Assembly (NCBI GenBank): GCA_900016865.1
Contig: FIZI01000006.1
Coordinates: 163,224 to 227,223, forward strand
Source: an uncultured Clostridia bacterium
GTDB lineage: Bacteria > Bacillota > DTU014
Length of the DNA stretch: 64,000 bases
Direction of reading: 5' to 3'
Translations under genes and position numbers: made by a program
The notes under the pieces: generated by a model
Database searches by the model: none
Told to the model about the DNA's origin: nothing
The model's input: the letters and a program-made list of their open reading frames with translations, nothing else
Shown here: positions 41,091-50,654 of the stretch, piece by piece
Layout: each line of letters opens with the position of its first letter
Position numbering within the stretch: position 1 is the stretch's first letter

Positions 41091-43433
41091 TTGTCCCGAT
41101 TTGTCGGATCACTGCGCAAGTTGATAAGATCTTTGGCTGAGCTCCTAGCGCGACAGCCTGTGAGGATCTCGTTGATTGTTGCGGTAACAACGGTATTGAC
41201 TATAGCTATATTAGGCATGGGGCTGATCCCGGCAGGATACGATCTCTCTGAGGGAGATGTCGCCACGACGGACATCCGAGCCCCGCGAACAGTCTTGGAC
41301 CCGGTCGAGACCGAGCGCAGGCAGATAGCTGCCGAACAAGCTGCGATTGAGCAGGCGCGCGAGAACCTCGAGTACTACATGATCGACCCTTACGCATCTT
41401 CGGATGCTGTTAGCGATCTGCAGTATATCCTCTCGGGAGTTTCTGATGCCCGTCAGCAGCTGTTTTACGAAGAGGTAGTCGTTGATCTTCAAGATGAAGT
41501 CACGGAGCCGAATGCCGATACGCCTGATACTGGCGACGCTTATCAGGACAAGCTGTCCGATCAAGCTGTTACAACCATCAGGCGCAAGGACCCTCCTCCA
41601 ACCACTGCCGAGATCGAGACTGCAGCCGCTGTGCTCGCCGAGCGACTGTGGAGTGAGCGCGGAATCGAGCTGCGAATCGGCACGTTGCGAACTCTCCTTC
41701 AGACTGAGGCCGCAGCCCTTGATCTGGTCGAAGCTAGGGTTTCAGCGATCTTGGAGGACATCCTAAGTGCCAACAAGATCCCGGCATCAGAGGTCATGGC
41801 CAACCGAAACGAAGCCGAGAGGCGTGTCCGCAATTTGGGATTCAGTCCAGATTTGACCAACGCTGTGGTCGAGATCTCGAGAATTCTAGTTGACGAAAAC
41901 CTGATTCCGGATTCGAAGAAGCTGGAGGCTATACGCAAGCAGGCTAGGAGACTGGCAGAACCCGCCTACATCAGAGAAGGCGAGATCATTGTCAGATCAG
42001 GCGAAGTTGTAACGATCGAGGACCTTAGGATTATCCAAGAGCTTGGACTGCTTGGAAGAGGCACAGGATGGCTGTCTCTGTTGGGTATAGTGGTCTTCGT
42101 CAGCTTGGCCGGTGCTTTTGTTGCAATATACGCGGCCAAGTACTATCCCAGTCTTTCAGAGAACACATCGGAGCTCGTGCTGTACTCGTTAGTCATGGTA
42201 CTGACAATCGGACTCACACAGCTCATTGCTATTATCTTGCCAGCGTCAAGTACCGGAGGTTCGGGTTTCCTTGTCCCAGTGGCCTTTGCGGCCTTGCTGA
42301 TAGGTGTACTGATCGACACGAGGATAGCAGTGATATCCGCCGTTGTGTTGAGCGCGGTTGTCGGGCTTGTGTTCAGGGGGCGTTATGAGTTTGCATTGGT
42401 CGGTCTTGTGGGTGGAGTAACCGGAGCATTGAGCATTTCGCGACACAGCGACAGATCCGGGCTCATGCGGTCTGGGTTCATAGTCGCGGCTGTTCAGATG
42501 CTGGCTGTGTCGTCGATCTACATGATGACCTCCAACTTCAACCTGGTTTTTGCAGTCATTCAGGCGGGGATCACGGGGATGATGAGCGCGGTTTTGACTA
42601 TCGGTTCGCTCCCGTTCCTCGAAAACTTGTTCGGCGTGACGTCGTCGATTAGGTTTTTGGAGCTGGCGAATCCGAATCATCCGCTCCTGAAGCGGATGCT
42701 ATTGGAGGCTCCAGGCACTTATCACCACAGCGTAATTGTAGGCAACTTGGCAGAGGCGGCGGCAAACGACATAGGCGCTGACGGCGTCTTAGTGAGGGTC
42801 GGAGCCCTTTATCACGATATTGGCAAGCTGAAGCGGCCATACTTCTTTATAGAGAACCAACTTACTGATGACAATCCACACGACAAACTGTCTCCAAGCC
42901 TAAGTACACTCATCATCACTTCGCACGTGAGGGACGGAGTGGAAATGGCCCGCGAGGCTAGGTTGCCCAGTGAGATAGTTGATGTAATAGAGCAGCACCA
43001 CGGCACAACTCTCGTATCGTACTTCCACAGGCGGGCTCAGGAAAACGCGGAGAAATCAGATGAGTCTGGCGAGGTGGATGAGAAAGACTTCAGATACGAC
43101 GGCCCTCGTCCGCAAACGCCTGAGGCGGCTCTAGTAATGCTCGGCGATTCGGTTGAAGCAGCTGTGCGTTCCTTGAGTAAACCGACTCCTGATAGGATCG
43201 AAAACCTTGTCCGGCGGATCATTAAGGATCGGTTGAACGACGGCCAGTTTGATGAGTGTCGCATCACTCTTAGAGATCTCGATACCGTTGCCAATGCCTT
43301 TGTCCGGGTGCTGACAGGCATATTCCATGCAAGGGTAGAATACCCCGAGGCTGTGATAAGGGAGATGCAGAAGCGAGATGAAGGTCACCGTGCATATCGA
43401 CCACGCGAGAAGTCCGGTGAAGATAACGGCTGA
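41091..43433 (+). CDS. pgpH: 7TM-HD phosphodiesterase PgpH (c-di-AMP)
   Basis: A 780-residue protein: an N-terminal membrane segment (about 24-46), a large extracytoplasmic 7TMR-HDED domain (about 50-320), some seven membrane segments (about 325-530) and a cytoplasmic HD domain (from about 545). The HD domain contains GTYHHSVIVGNLAEAAA, GALYHDIGKLKRPYFFIENQ, SHVRDGVEMAR and HHGTTLVSYF. PgpH enzymes hydrolyse cyclic di-AMP to pApA. TTG 41091 begins 6 bases after phoH behind AAAGGGATGAG. Its last 56 bases also encode the start of ybeY. Confidence 0.95.
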   Translation: MSRFVGSLRKLIRSLAELLARQPVRISLIVAVTTVLTIAILGMGLIPAGYDLSEGDVATTDIRAPRTVLDPVETERRQIAAEQAAIEQARENLEYYMIDPYASSDAVSDLQYILSGVSDARQQLFYEEVVVDLQDEVTEPNADTPDTGDAYQDKLSDQAVTTIRRKDPPPTTAEIETAAAVLAERLWSERGIELRIGTLRTLLQTEAAALDLVEARVSAILEDILSANKIPASEVMANRNEAERRVRNLGFSPDLTNAVVEISRILVDENLIPDSKKLEAIRKQARRLAEPAYIREGEIIVRSGEVVTIEDLRIIQELGLLGRGTGWLSLLGIVVFVSLAGAFVAIYAAKYYPSLSENTSELVLYSLVMVLTIGLTQLIAIILPASSTGGSGFLVPVAFAALLIGVLIDTRIAVISAVVLSAVVGLVFRGRYEFALVGLVGGVTGALSISRHSDRSGLMRSGFIVAAVQMLAVSSIYMMTSNFNLVFAVIQAGITGMMSAVLTIGSLPFLENLFGVTSSIRFLELANPNHPLLKRMLLEAPGTYHHSVIVGNLAEAAANDIGADGVLVRVGALYHDIGKLKRPYFFIENQLTDDNPHDKLSPSLSTLIITSHVRDGVEMAREARLPSEIVDVIEQHHGTTLVSYFHRRAQENAEKSDESGEVDEKDFRYDGPRPQTPEAALVMLGDSVEAAVRSLSKPTPDRIENLVRRIIKDRLNDGQFDECRITLRDLDTVANAFVRVLTGIFHARVEYPEAVIREMQKRDEGHRAYRPREKSGEDNG

Positions 43434-43902
43434 GGATATGTCTGTCATACGCAAGAGCGTTGAGGAGGCGCTTAGTCCGGAGTACGTGAGAGACGCTGAG
43501 AGCGGTATAGCCGGCTTTTTGTCTGACGATGACCGCCTTGAGGTAAACGTCTTGCTTGTCTCCAACCAGGATATCAAGGCGCTCAACAGTGAATATCGTG
43601 GAATAGACAGGGTTACTGACGTGTTGTCGTTTTGGAGCGACTTCGAACCTTGCGAGATCGAAAGGCTGAGAAAAGCCGGTGAAGCGGTGCCCATCGGAGA
43701 TGTGGTCATCTCGACCGAAAAGGCAGGCGAGCAGTCGCAGGAGTTTGGCCATTCGTTCAGGCGGGAGTTGGCCTACTTGGTGGTCCACGGTGTCTTGCAC
43801 CTGGTGGGATATGATCATCAAGTTGAGGAGCAGAAGTGCAGGATGAGGCAGGCTGAAGAGCGAATACTGTCCGGCCTCGGCTTGACTCGAACTCAACAGT
43901 AA
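43378..43902 (+). CDS. ybeY: Endoribonuclease YbeY
   Basis: A 174-residue YbeY with the zinc motif HGVLHLVGYDH near residue 140 and the RGIDRVTDVLSFW core. It matures the 3' end of 16S rRNA and takes part in ribosome quality control. ATG 43378 lies inside pgpH (56-base overlap); it is preferred over ATG 43438 because the first residues MKVTVHIDHARSPVKI match the conserved N-terminal beta strand with its ID--R motif, and GGGAGATG lies upstream. A region of about 20 extra residues (around 38-52) makes it slightly longer than usual. Confidence 0.95.
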   Translation: MKVTVHIDHARSPVKITAEDMSVIRKSVEEALSPEYVRDAESGIAGFLSDDDRLEVNVLLVSNQDIKALNSEYRGIDRVTDVLSFWSDFEPCEIERLRKAGEAVPIGDVVISTEKAGEQSQEFGHSFRRELAYLVVHGVLHLVGYDHQVEEQKCRMRQAEERILSGLGLTRTQQ

Positions 43903-43924
43903 TGATCGCGTGAGGCGAACAGGT

Positions 43925-44302
43925 ATGGCTTATATGCGGGCTAGGAATCTGCGTGAGAGCTTCAGATACGCTCTGGCAGGGCTATGGCACGCCTTTGTCA
44001 CTCAAAGGAACATGAGAGTTCACGCATGTGCAGCGGCAGTTGCGGCTGTTGCCGGTGTGGCCCTGGGATTTAGCAGAGTAGAGATGGCAGTGTTGGTCTT
44101 GACCATAGTGGCTGTCCTTGCCGCTGAGCTTTTTAACACGTCTGTTGAGGCGGTCGTGGATCTTCTTGCGCAGCAGCACAACGAGTTTGCCAGAGTTGCC
44201 AAGAACGTGGCAGCCGGGGCAGTCCTCGTATGTGCGGTAGGGTCGGTCCTCGTCGGATTGCTGCTATTTCTGCCACATGTTCGTGAGGTCATATTCAATT
44301 AG
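43925..44302 (+). CDS. dgkA: DgkA-type undecaprenol/diacylglycerol kinase
   Basis: A 125-residue integral membrane kinase with an N-terminal amphipathic part (LRESFRYALAGLWHAFVTQRNMRVH), three membrane segments and the signature AAELFNTSVEAVVDLL. In Gram-positive bacteria this family phosphorylates undecaprenol and helps recycle the cell-wall lipid carrier. ATG 43925 has GTGAGG upstream at good spacing; GTG 43910 would add five residues. It sits between ybeY and cdd as in Bacillus. Confidence 0.95.
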   Translation: MAYMRARNLRESFRYALAGLWHAFVTQRNMRVHACAAAVAAVAGVALGFSRVEMAVLVLTIVAVLAAELFNTSVEAVVDLLAQQHNEFARVAKNVAAGAVLVCAVGSVLVGLLLFLPHVREVIFN

Positions 44303-44322
44303 TCCAATGATTTGTGAACTGA

Positions 44323-44335
44323 CTGTTTGAAACAG
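44323..44335 (+). repeat. Palindrome CTGTTT-G-AAACAG before cdd
   Basis: Perfect 6-base arms around one G in the 92-base gap between dgkA and cdd. A second imperfect stem-loop (CTGAGACGT with ACGTCAG) follows at 44351-44372. Function unknown; no promoter is obvious. Confidence 0.45.
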
Positions 44336-44394
44336 GGCACTTAGAGCCATGCTGAGACGTCCTTCAACGTCAGGCCTCTCGGGAGGGATATGCA

Positions 44395-44808
44395 GTGAAC
44401 GACGAGCAGAGGCTTGGATTGGTGAAAGCCGCGAGGTCCGCAGCTTTGAATGCGTACGCTCCGTACAGCCGATTTCGTGTAGGCGCCGCTTTGCTCACGG
44501 TAGACGGCAAGGTCTATACAGGATGCAATGTAGAGAATGCATCGTACCCTGCGACTGTTTGTGCTGAGCGTGTGGCGATATGTAAGGCCGTTTCCGAAGG
44601 AGAGACGCGATTTGAGGCGATCGCCATAGCGTGTGATTCACGCAGGCCGTGTTCGCCATGCGGCATCTGCCGTCAGGTCATGGCTGAATTTGCACCTGAC
44701 ATGCGGGTCATTATGGTAGGTGAGGACTCAGTGATCGAGCAGCGGGTTACTGACTTGCTTCCTTACGGTTTTGGCCCTGGCTATCTTACCGACAATGAGG
44801 ATGAGTGA
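44395..44808 (+). CDS. cdd: Cytidine deaminase
   Basis: A 137-residue homotetramer-type cytidine deaminase: YSRFRVGAALLT, GCNVENASYPATVCAERVA with zinc ligand C56 and proton shuttle E58, and PCSPCGICRQV with zinc ligands C89 and C92. It converts cytidine and deoxycytidine to the uridine forms for pyrimidine salvage. GTG 44395 follows GGGAGGG (44381-44387). It overlaps era by 4 bases (GTGA), the usual cdd-era coupling. Confidence 0.97.
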   Translation: MNDEQRLGLVKAARSAALNAYAPYSRFRVGAALLTVDGKVYTGCNVENASYPATVCAERVAICKAVSEGETRFEAIAIACDSRRPCSPCGICRQVMAEFAPDMRVIMVGEDSVIEQRVTDLLPYGFGPGYLTDNEDE

Positions 44809-45737
44809 CTGCCTTGACTACTGATGTGTCCAGAAATGATTCTGCTTTTGTGTCTGGATTTGTCGCATTGGTTGGAAGGCCCAATGTGGGCAAGTCCACC
44901 CTGATGAACAGAATGGTCGGCTCCAAGGTCTCCATAGTCTCTGAGAAGCCTCAGACCACGAGGAATATTATCAGAGGTGTTGTAAACGGCGAGGGGTACC
45001 AGATAGTGCTCGTAGACACACCCGGGATCCATAAGCCGCACCACAGGCTGGGGACGATGATGGTGTCGCGAGCGAGGAAAGCCCTCGCTGATATTGACGT
45101 TGTGTTGTTTCTTGTCGACTCGTCTGCACAGATAGGTGGTGGCGACAGATACATAGCGGAGGAGCTTTCCCAGATCGAGTCGCCGGTCATTCTCTGTCTC
45201 AACAAGATCGATCTGGTCGAATCCAGCCGTCGCAACGAGCTTCTGGCAGAGGCTTCAACGCTAGGCCCCTTTTTGGGCCCTAAGACACTGTCAGCGGTCA
45301 CTGGAGAAGGCATAGATGAATTACTGGCCACTTTGGTGTCGCTGCTTGCGCCTGGCCCCATGTATTACCCAGAGGGGATGGTCTCAGACAGCCCCGAGCA
45401 GTTTATCGTCGGTGAGATTATACGCGAGAAGGTGCTGCAACTGACTGAGCAAGAGGTGCCCCACAGCGTTGTTGTTGAAGTCGAGTCTATGAGTGAGCGC
45501 GAGGACAAGCCTTTATTGGACATAGCTGCCAATATCTACGTCGAGCGACTAAGCCAAAAGGGGATTGTTATCGGCGCAGGCGGACGCCTTCTCAAAGAAA
45601 TAGGGACACGGGCGAGGCTGGAGCTTGAGGACTTGTTCAACTGCAAGGTCAACCTCCAGTTGTGGGTAAAGCACAAGGAGAACTGGCGCAAGGATGAGAG
45701 AGCGTTGAGGAGATTTGGCTACTATGAGAGTGAGTGA
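44805..45737 (+). CDS. era: GTPase Era
   Basis: A 310-residue GTPase with G1 GRPNVGKST, G2 TTRN, G3 DTPGIH, G4 NKID and a C-terminal KH domain with GGRLLKEIGTRARLELE. It binds the 3' end of 16S rRNA and acts in late 30S assembly. The N-terminal 18 or so residues before FVALVGRPN are variable. In Bacillus era is followed by recO; here queA overlaps its end by 14 bases instead, so recO is not at its common site. Confidence 0.97.
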   Translation: MTALTTDVSRNDSAFVSGFVALVGRPNVGKSTLMNRMVGSKVSIVSEKPQTTRNIIRGVVNGEGYQIVLVDTPGIHKPHHRLGTMMVSRARKALADIDVVLFLVDSSAQIGGGDRYIAEELSQIESPVILCLNKIDLVESSRRNELLAEASTLGPFLGPKTLSAVTGEGIDELLATLVSLLAPGPMYYPEGMVSDSPEQFIVGEIIREKVLQLTEQEVPHSVVVEVESMSEREDKPLLDIAANIYVERLSQKGIVIGAGGRLLKEIGTRARLELEDLFNCKVNLQLWVKHKENWRKDERALRRFGYYESE

Positions 45738-46749
45738 CTTCGACTACGAACTTCCTTTGGAGCTCATCGCCCAATCTCCAGTTGAGCCCAGAGACCAATC
45801 GCGGCTGCTCGTCGTGCACAGAAAGGAGCGCCTGCTGGAAGACAGGCGTTTTTGTGATATAGGAGACTATTTGGACGCAGGTGACGCATTGGTCATCAAC
45901 AACACGCGTGTGATCGCAGCCCGGCTTTTTGGACGCAGAAGGTCGACAGGCGCAAAGATCGAGACACTGCTCTTGCGAGAAATCCGAAAGGACACTTGGC
46001 ATTGCTTGGTCCGCCCTGGAAGGCGGGTGTTGCCCGGGGACGTCATTGAGTATCCGGAGCATTTGGTGGGATACGTGGAGGATCGCACTGATGATGGAGG
46101 CCGATTGATTAGGTTTGAGAGTCCTCGCCCTCTGAATGCTGTAATAGACGAGGTCGGGAACATCCCTCTGCCTCCTTATATCAAGCAAGAGCTGAAGGTT
46201 CCCGAAAGGTACCAAACTGTTTACGCATCCAGACGGGGTTCTGTTGCGGCACCTACCGCAGGCCTTCATTTCACACCTGAGCTGCTTTCGAAGCTTCGCC
46301 GCCGCGGCGTAAGGCTGGTAGAGGTCACCCTTCATGTCGGTATTGGGACATTCCGCCCTGTGACCGAAGACGTAGTCGAGCAGCATCGAATGCATTCTGA
46401 GGTCTTTGAGGTGTCCTCCGACGCTGCTCAAGTAATCAACGAGGTCAAGGAACAAGGGAAGTCTGTAGTTGCGGTCGGGACTACTTCAGTCCGGTCGCTC
46501 GAATCAGCCTGGGATGAGAGTCGGAAGCGTGTTGTACCCACTCGTTCAGAGACTGATATGTTCATCTATCCGGGCTATCGGTTTAGGGTTGTGGACAAAC
46601 TCATTACCAACTTCCACTTGCCAAAATCCACTCTGCTGATGCTGGTATGTGCGTTTGCAGATCGTGAACTGGTGCTTGAGGCTTATAGACACGCGATAAA
46701 AGAGCGATATAGGTTCTTCAGCTTCGGTGATGCGATGTTGGTCTTGTAA
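45724..46749 (+). CDS. queA: S-adenosylmethionine:tRNA ribosyltransferase-isomerase
   Basis: A 341-residue QueA (MRVSDFDYELPLELIAQSP, VINNTRVIAARLFGRR, GNIPLPPYI, APTAGLHFT, HVGIGTFRPV, TNFHLPKSTLLMLV). It adds the epoxycyclopentane moiety from SAM to preQ1 in tRNA, making epoxyqueuosine. ATG 45724 gives the canonical start and has GAGGAGA upstream; TTG 45715 is the alternative. It is coupled to era upstream and tgt downstream. ruvAB, a common upstream neighbour, is absent. Confidence 0.96.
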   Translation: MRVSDFDYELPLELIAQSPVEPRDQSRLLVVHRKERLLEDRRFCDIGDYLDAGDALVINNTRVIAARLFGRRRSTGAKIETLLLREIRKDTWHCLVRPGRRVLPGDVIEYPEHLVGYVEDRTDDGGRLIRFESPRPLNAVIDEVGNIPLPPYIKQELKVPERYQTVYASRRGSVAAPTAGLHFTPELLSKLRRRGVRLVEVTLHVGIGTFRPVTEDVVEQHRMHSEVFEVSSDAAQVINEVKEQGKSVVAVGTTSVRSLESAWDESRKRVVPTRSETDMFIYPGYRFRVVDKLITNFHLPKSTLLMLVCAFADRELVLEAYRHAIKERYRFFSFGDAMLVL

Positions 46750-46757
46750 GGAGGTAA

Positions 46758-47882
<1,125 letters not shown>

Positions 47883-47947
47883 ATGGGAGGGATTCGTCCG
47901 GGCGCATGGAATACTAGATCTTGTACGATTTGAGGGGGGTATTGAGA

Positions 47948-48277
47948 ATGCATTCACTGTTCCAGAGTTGGCTGATGGCGACGAACGGAACAACCGAACC
48001 CCAGCAGGTAAGCGGCCTAGCGGCTCTAATCGCGAGTATTCTGCCGTTTGCCGTTGTCTTGGGGGTTTTCTACTTCTTCATCATCAGGCCCCAACAACAG
48101 CAGCAAAAAGCCCGCGAGGCAATGCTTGATGCGCTTGAAAAGGGCGACAAAGTAGTCACCACCGGTGGCATTTATGGTGAGATAGTCGAGCTTCGCGACG
48201 AGACGATAATTCTCAAGGTGGCTGACAAGGTTCAACTCAAGATGACTCGTTCTGCGGTAGCTAAGGTCATCGACTGA
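47948..48277 (+). CDS. yajC: Preprotein translocase subunit YajC
   Basis: A 109-residue YajC: one membrane helix at about 22-46 (LAALIASILPFAVVLGVFYF-like), the conserved IRPQQQQQK that follows, and KGDKVVTTGGIYGEIVELRDE. It associates with SecDF to support export. ATG 47948 follows GAGGGGGG with 8 bases; TTG codons at 47921 and 47942 are in frame but less well placed. It is transcribed with tgt, while secD has its own promoter. Confidence 0.94.
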   Translation: MHSLFQSWLMATNGTTEPQQVSGLAALIASILPFAVVLGVFYFFIIRPQQQQQKAREAMLDALEKGDKVVTTGGIYGEIVELRDETIILKVADKVQLKMTRSAVAKVID

Positions 48278-48346
48278 AGCTGGCCTGCGGATTATTTCGC
48301 CCGCTTAAGTGCATGAACTATGGTGGACTCGGGCCTGCCGTTCAAA

Positions 48347-48375
48347 TTGACAAGCCATAACGTCCCACCTATAAT
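48347..48375 (+). promoter_or_regulatory. Consensus promoter of secD-secF
   Basis: TTGACA (48347-48352), exactly 17 bases, TATAAT (48370-48375): a perfect sigma-A consensus. It starts about 32 bases before the secD ATG and makes secDF independent of yajC. Confidence 0.9.
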
Positions 48376-48413
48376 GGTATTTGTGCCTTGTTCGATGAAA
48401 GGGGATTTCTTGG

Positions 48414-49679
48414 ATGAGCCGTCGGAATGCACTGGGCTTGGTCCTCGTCATAGGCGTCACTCTGATTGCTACGGCCGTAGCGGTCTATCAGGGCATGAAG
48501 AACGTGGATCGATTTGGGACGCCAATCAACCTTGGCCTGGAACTTCAGGGCGGGATAAGCGTTGTCCTGGAGGTTTTGCCTCCGCCGGATGGCGCTGAGC
48601 TGACAGAAGAAATGCTGGATGATGTTGCCGAGGCAGTCAGGCGTCGCGTCGACGAGTTTGGCGTCGCAGAGTCGACAGTGCAGCGGCTCAGGGGCGGCGA
48701 CAGCCGCCGCATCGTTGTCGAACTCCCGGGCATCACTGACCTGGAGTCTGCCCGAGAAGTCATAGGAAGCCAGGGAGTGCTGGTCTTTAAGATCGGCGAT
48801 GAGATAGTGATGAGCGGGAGTGACAAACTGAGGACTGCAGTTGCTGGTTTTGGCGGCGATTACGGCCGTCAGCCAGCTCTCAAACTGTCTTTCAGCAAAG
48901 AGGGCGGCCGTATCATCCGAGAGGCGAGCCGAACCAATATCGGCAATGTCTTGACTGTCTACCTTGACGACGCGGAGATCCTAAGCGGGATCATCAAGAG
49001 TGAGCTCGGAGAGGATGTCGAGGTCACTGGTAGCGGTGTCACCCTGGAGTGGGCAAAAACTCAAGCCGCGATCCTGAGAGGCGGGGTCTTGCCCGCACCG
49101 ATACAAGAGAGGGAGGCGAGAAGCGTCAGCCCTGTCCTGGGTGAGCGCATCGTCTACCTGAGCTTTTTGGCAGGTGTTGTAGGCATCGCGCTTGTGTTGA
49201 TCTTTATGGCCGTAGTATACAAGGTCCCGGGACTTATTGCAGATTTCGCACTCGTTGTATATATGCTGATAGTCTATTCAGCGTTTGTCAGTATTGGGGC
49301 CACGTTGTCGTTGTCCGGTATTGCAGGCTTCGTCCTGTCTGTGGGTATGGCTGTAGACGCAAACATCGTAATTTTTGAACGCATAAAGGAAGAGCGGCTG
49401 AGCGGAAAGCGACTGCGCAGTGCCATTGATGCAGGGTTTAGGAGGGCTCTGGCAGCAGTCCTAGACGCCAACATAACTACTCTGATAGTAGCGGCCATCC
49501 TCTACTACTTCGGAACCGGCCGTGTCCAGGGATTCGCCTTGACGCTCGGTATTGGTATTTTGGCGAGCCTATTCACTGCCATCACAGTGACGAAGGTGCT
49601 CCTCAGCGTGGTTGTTGACATCAACCCGGAGCGCAGTGCCCACTACTTCGGCGGCAGGGAGATGAAACAGAGTGTATGA
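48414..49679 (+). CDS. secD: Protein translocase subunit SecD
   Basis: A 421-residue SecD: N-terminal membrane segment (about 5-23), LGLELQGGISVVLEV, a compact periplasm-side domain (P1-like, about 40-230) and five further membrane segments with AGFVLSVGMAVDANIVIFERIKEE. With SecF it uses proton motive force to pull exported chains outward. ATG 48414 follows AAAGGGGA. The periplasmic domain is shorter than in E. coli SecD, usual for this group. It overlaps secF by 8 bases. Confidence 0.96.
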   Translation: MSRRNALGLVLVIGVTLIATAVAVYQGMKNVDRFGTPINLGLELQGGISVVLEVLPPPDGAELTEEMLDDVAEAVRRRVDEFGVAESTVQRLRGGDSRRIVVELPGITDLESAREVIGSQGVLVFKIGDEIVMSGSDKLRTAVAGFGGDYGRQPALKLSFSKEGGRIIREASRTNIGNVLTVYLDDAEILSGIIKSELGEDVEVTGSGVTLEWAKTQAAILRGGVLPAPIQEREARSVSPVLGERIVYLSFLAGVVGIALVLIFMAVVYKVPGLIADFALVVYMLIVYSAFVSIGATLSLSGIAGFVLSVGMAVDANIVIFERIKEERLSGKRLRSAIDAGFRRALAAVLDANITTLIVAAILYYFGTGRVQGFALTLGIGILASLFTAITVTKVLLSVVVDINPERSAHYFGGREMKQSV

Positions 49680-50559
49680 CATTATTTCTAGGCGGAAGCT
49701 GTTCTATCTTGTTTCCGGAGCCATCATCTTGGTTGGCTTGATATCCCTGGCGACGAGAGGACTCAACCTAGGCATAGATTTTACCAGTGGTTCACTACTT
49801 CAGCTGCAGTTTGACAGGGAGGTCACTGTGGCTGAGATATACGAGGTGCTTTCCTCTGACGAGGTGGAGGCACTTGGAGTAACGAAGTCCTCTGTACGCG
49901 TAAGCGGTGACCGTCGCACTGCGATGGTGACTATCAACCCGATTTCCCGTGCTGCTGAGGCGGAGCTGTTGGATGTCATCGCCAACACGATTGGGGCAGT
50001 GGAGCTGCTCAGTTCAGACCGGGTAGATCCAATAGTGGGAGGGGAACTTGTCCGCAAGGCAATCATTGCCCTGGCTCTTTCTGCAGTAGGGATTTTGGTG
50101 TATGTGTCGCTTCGTTTTGAGCCTAGGTTTGCGGGTGCCGGGGTAATGGCGTTGATCCACGACGTGCTCGTAGTTCTCACCGTGTTCTCCGTGTTCCAGG
50201 TTGAGGTCAACAGCCCGTTCATAGCCGGCATCTTGACTGTCATCGGATACTCGATCAACGCCACCATCGTGGTGTTTGACAGGATCAGAGAGAACATGGC
50301 AAAGGGACTTACCAACAGCCTCGAGGAACTAGCGAATATTAGCGTCAATCAAACTCTCAAGAGATGCTTATACACGAGTTTAACAACGGCGTTTACTGCA
50401 GGGGCATTGCACTTCCTCGGAGCTGCCTCTATTCGAGACTTGACGCTTTCCTTCTTGATCGGCCTAGTTGCCGGAACATATTCATCAACCTGTGTGGCTG
50501 CGGGTATGTGGCTTGACTTGCGGGAGTGGTCGCAGCGGCGAGCTGTTGCAGCCAGATAG
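49672..50559 (+). CDS. secF: Protein translocase subunit SecF
   Basis: A 295-residue SecF: GLNLGIDFTSGSLLQLQFD after the first membrane segment, a small external domain and five more segments with IHDVLVVLTVFSVF, GYSINATIVVFDRIRENM and the terminal FLIGLVAGTYSS. It forms the SecDF complex. GTG 49672 overlaps secD; AGGGAG lies just upstream. The C-terminal tail is short. Confidence 0.96.
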   Translation: MYDIISRRKLFYLVSGAIILVGLISLATRGLNLGIDFTSGSLLQLQFDREVTVAEIYEVLSSDEVEALGVTKSSVRVSGDRRTAMVTINPISRAAEAELLDVIANTIGAVELLSSDRVDPIVGGELVRKAIIALALSAVGILVYVSLRFEPRFAGAGVMALIHDVLVVLTVFSVFQVEVNSPFIAGILTVIGYSINATIVVFDRIRENMAKGLTNSLEELANISVNQTLKRCLYTSLTTAFTAGALHFLGAASIRDLTLSFLIGLVAGTYSSTCVAAGMWLDLREWSQRRAVAAR

Positions 50560-50584
50560 CAGAGGCGTTAATCCGGGCGTTTGT

Positions 50585-50611
50585 GGACCGTTCGAGCACT
50601 GCTTGAGCGGT
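50585..50611 (+). terminator. Long hairpin after secF
   Basis: A near-perfect stem of 13 pairs including G-T (GACCGTTCGAGCA with TGCTTGAGCGGTC) around one base. No T run follows, so it may slow or partly end transcription before recJ. Remaining bases of this gap show no promoter. Confidence 0.45.
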
Positions 50612-50654
50612 CTATCCTTATCAGTTAGGCAATCACCAGTGGGAGTCATGTGTT

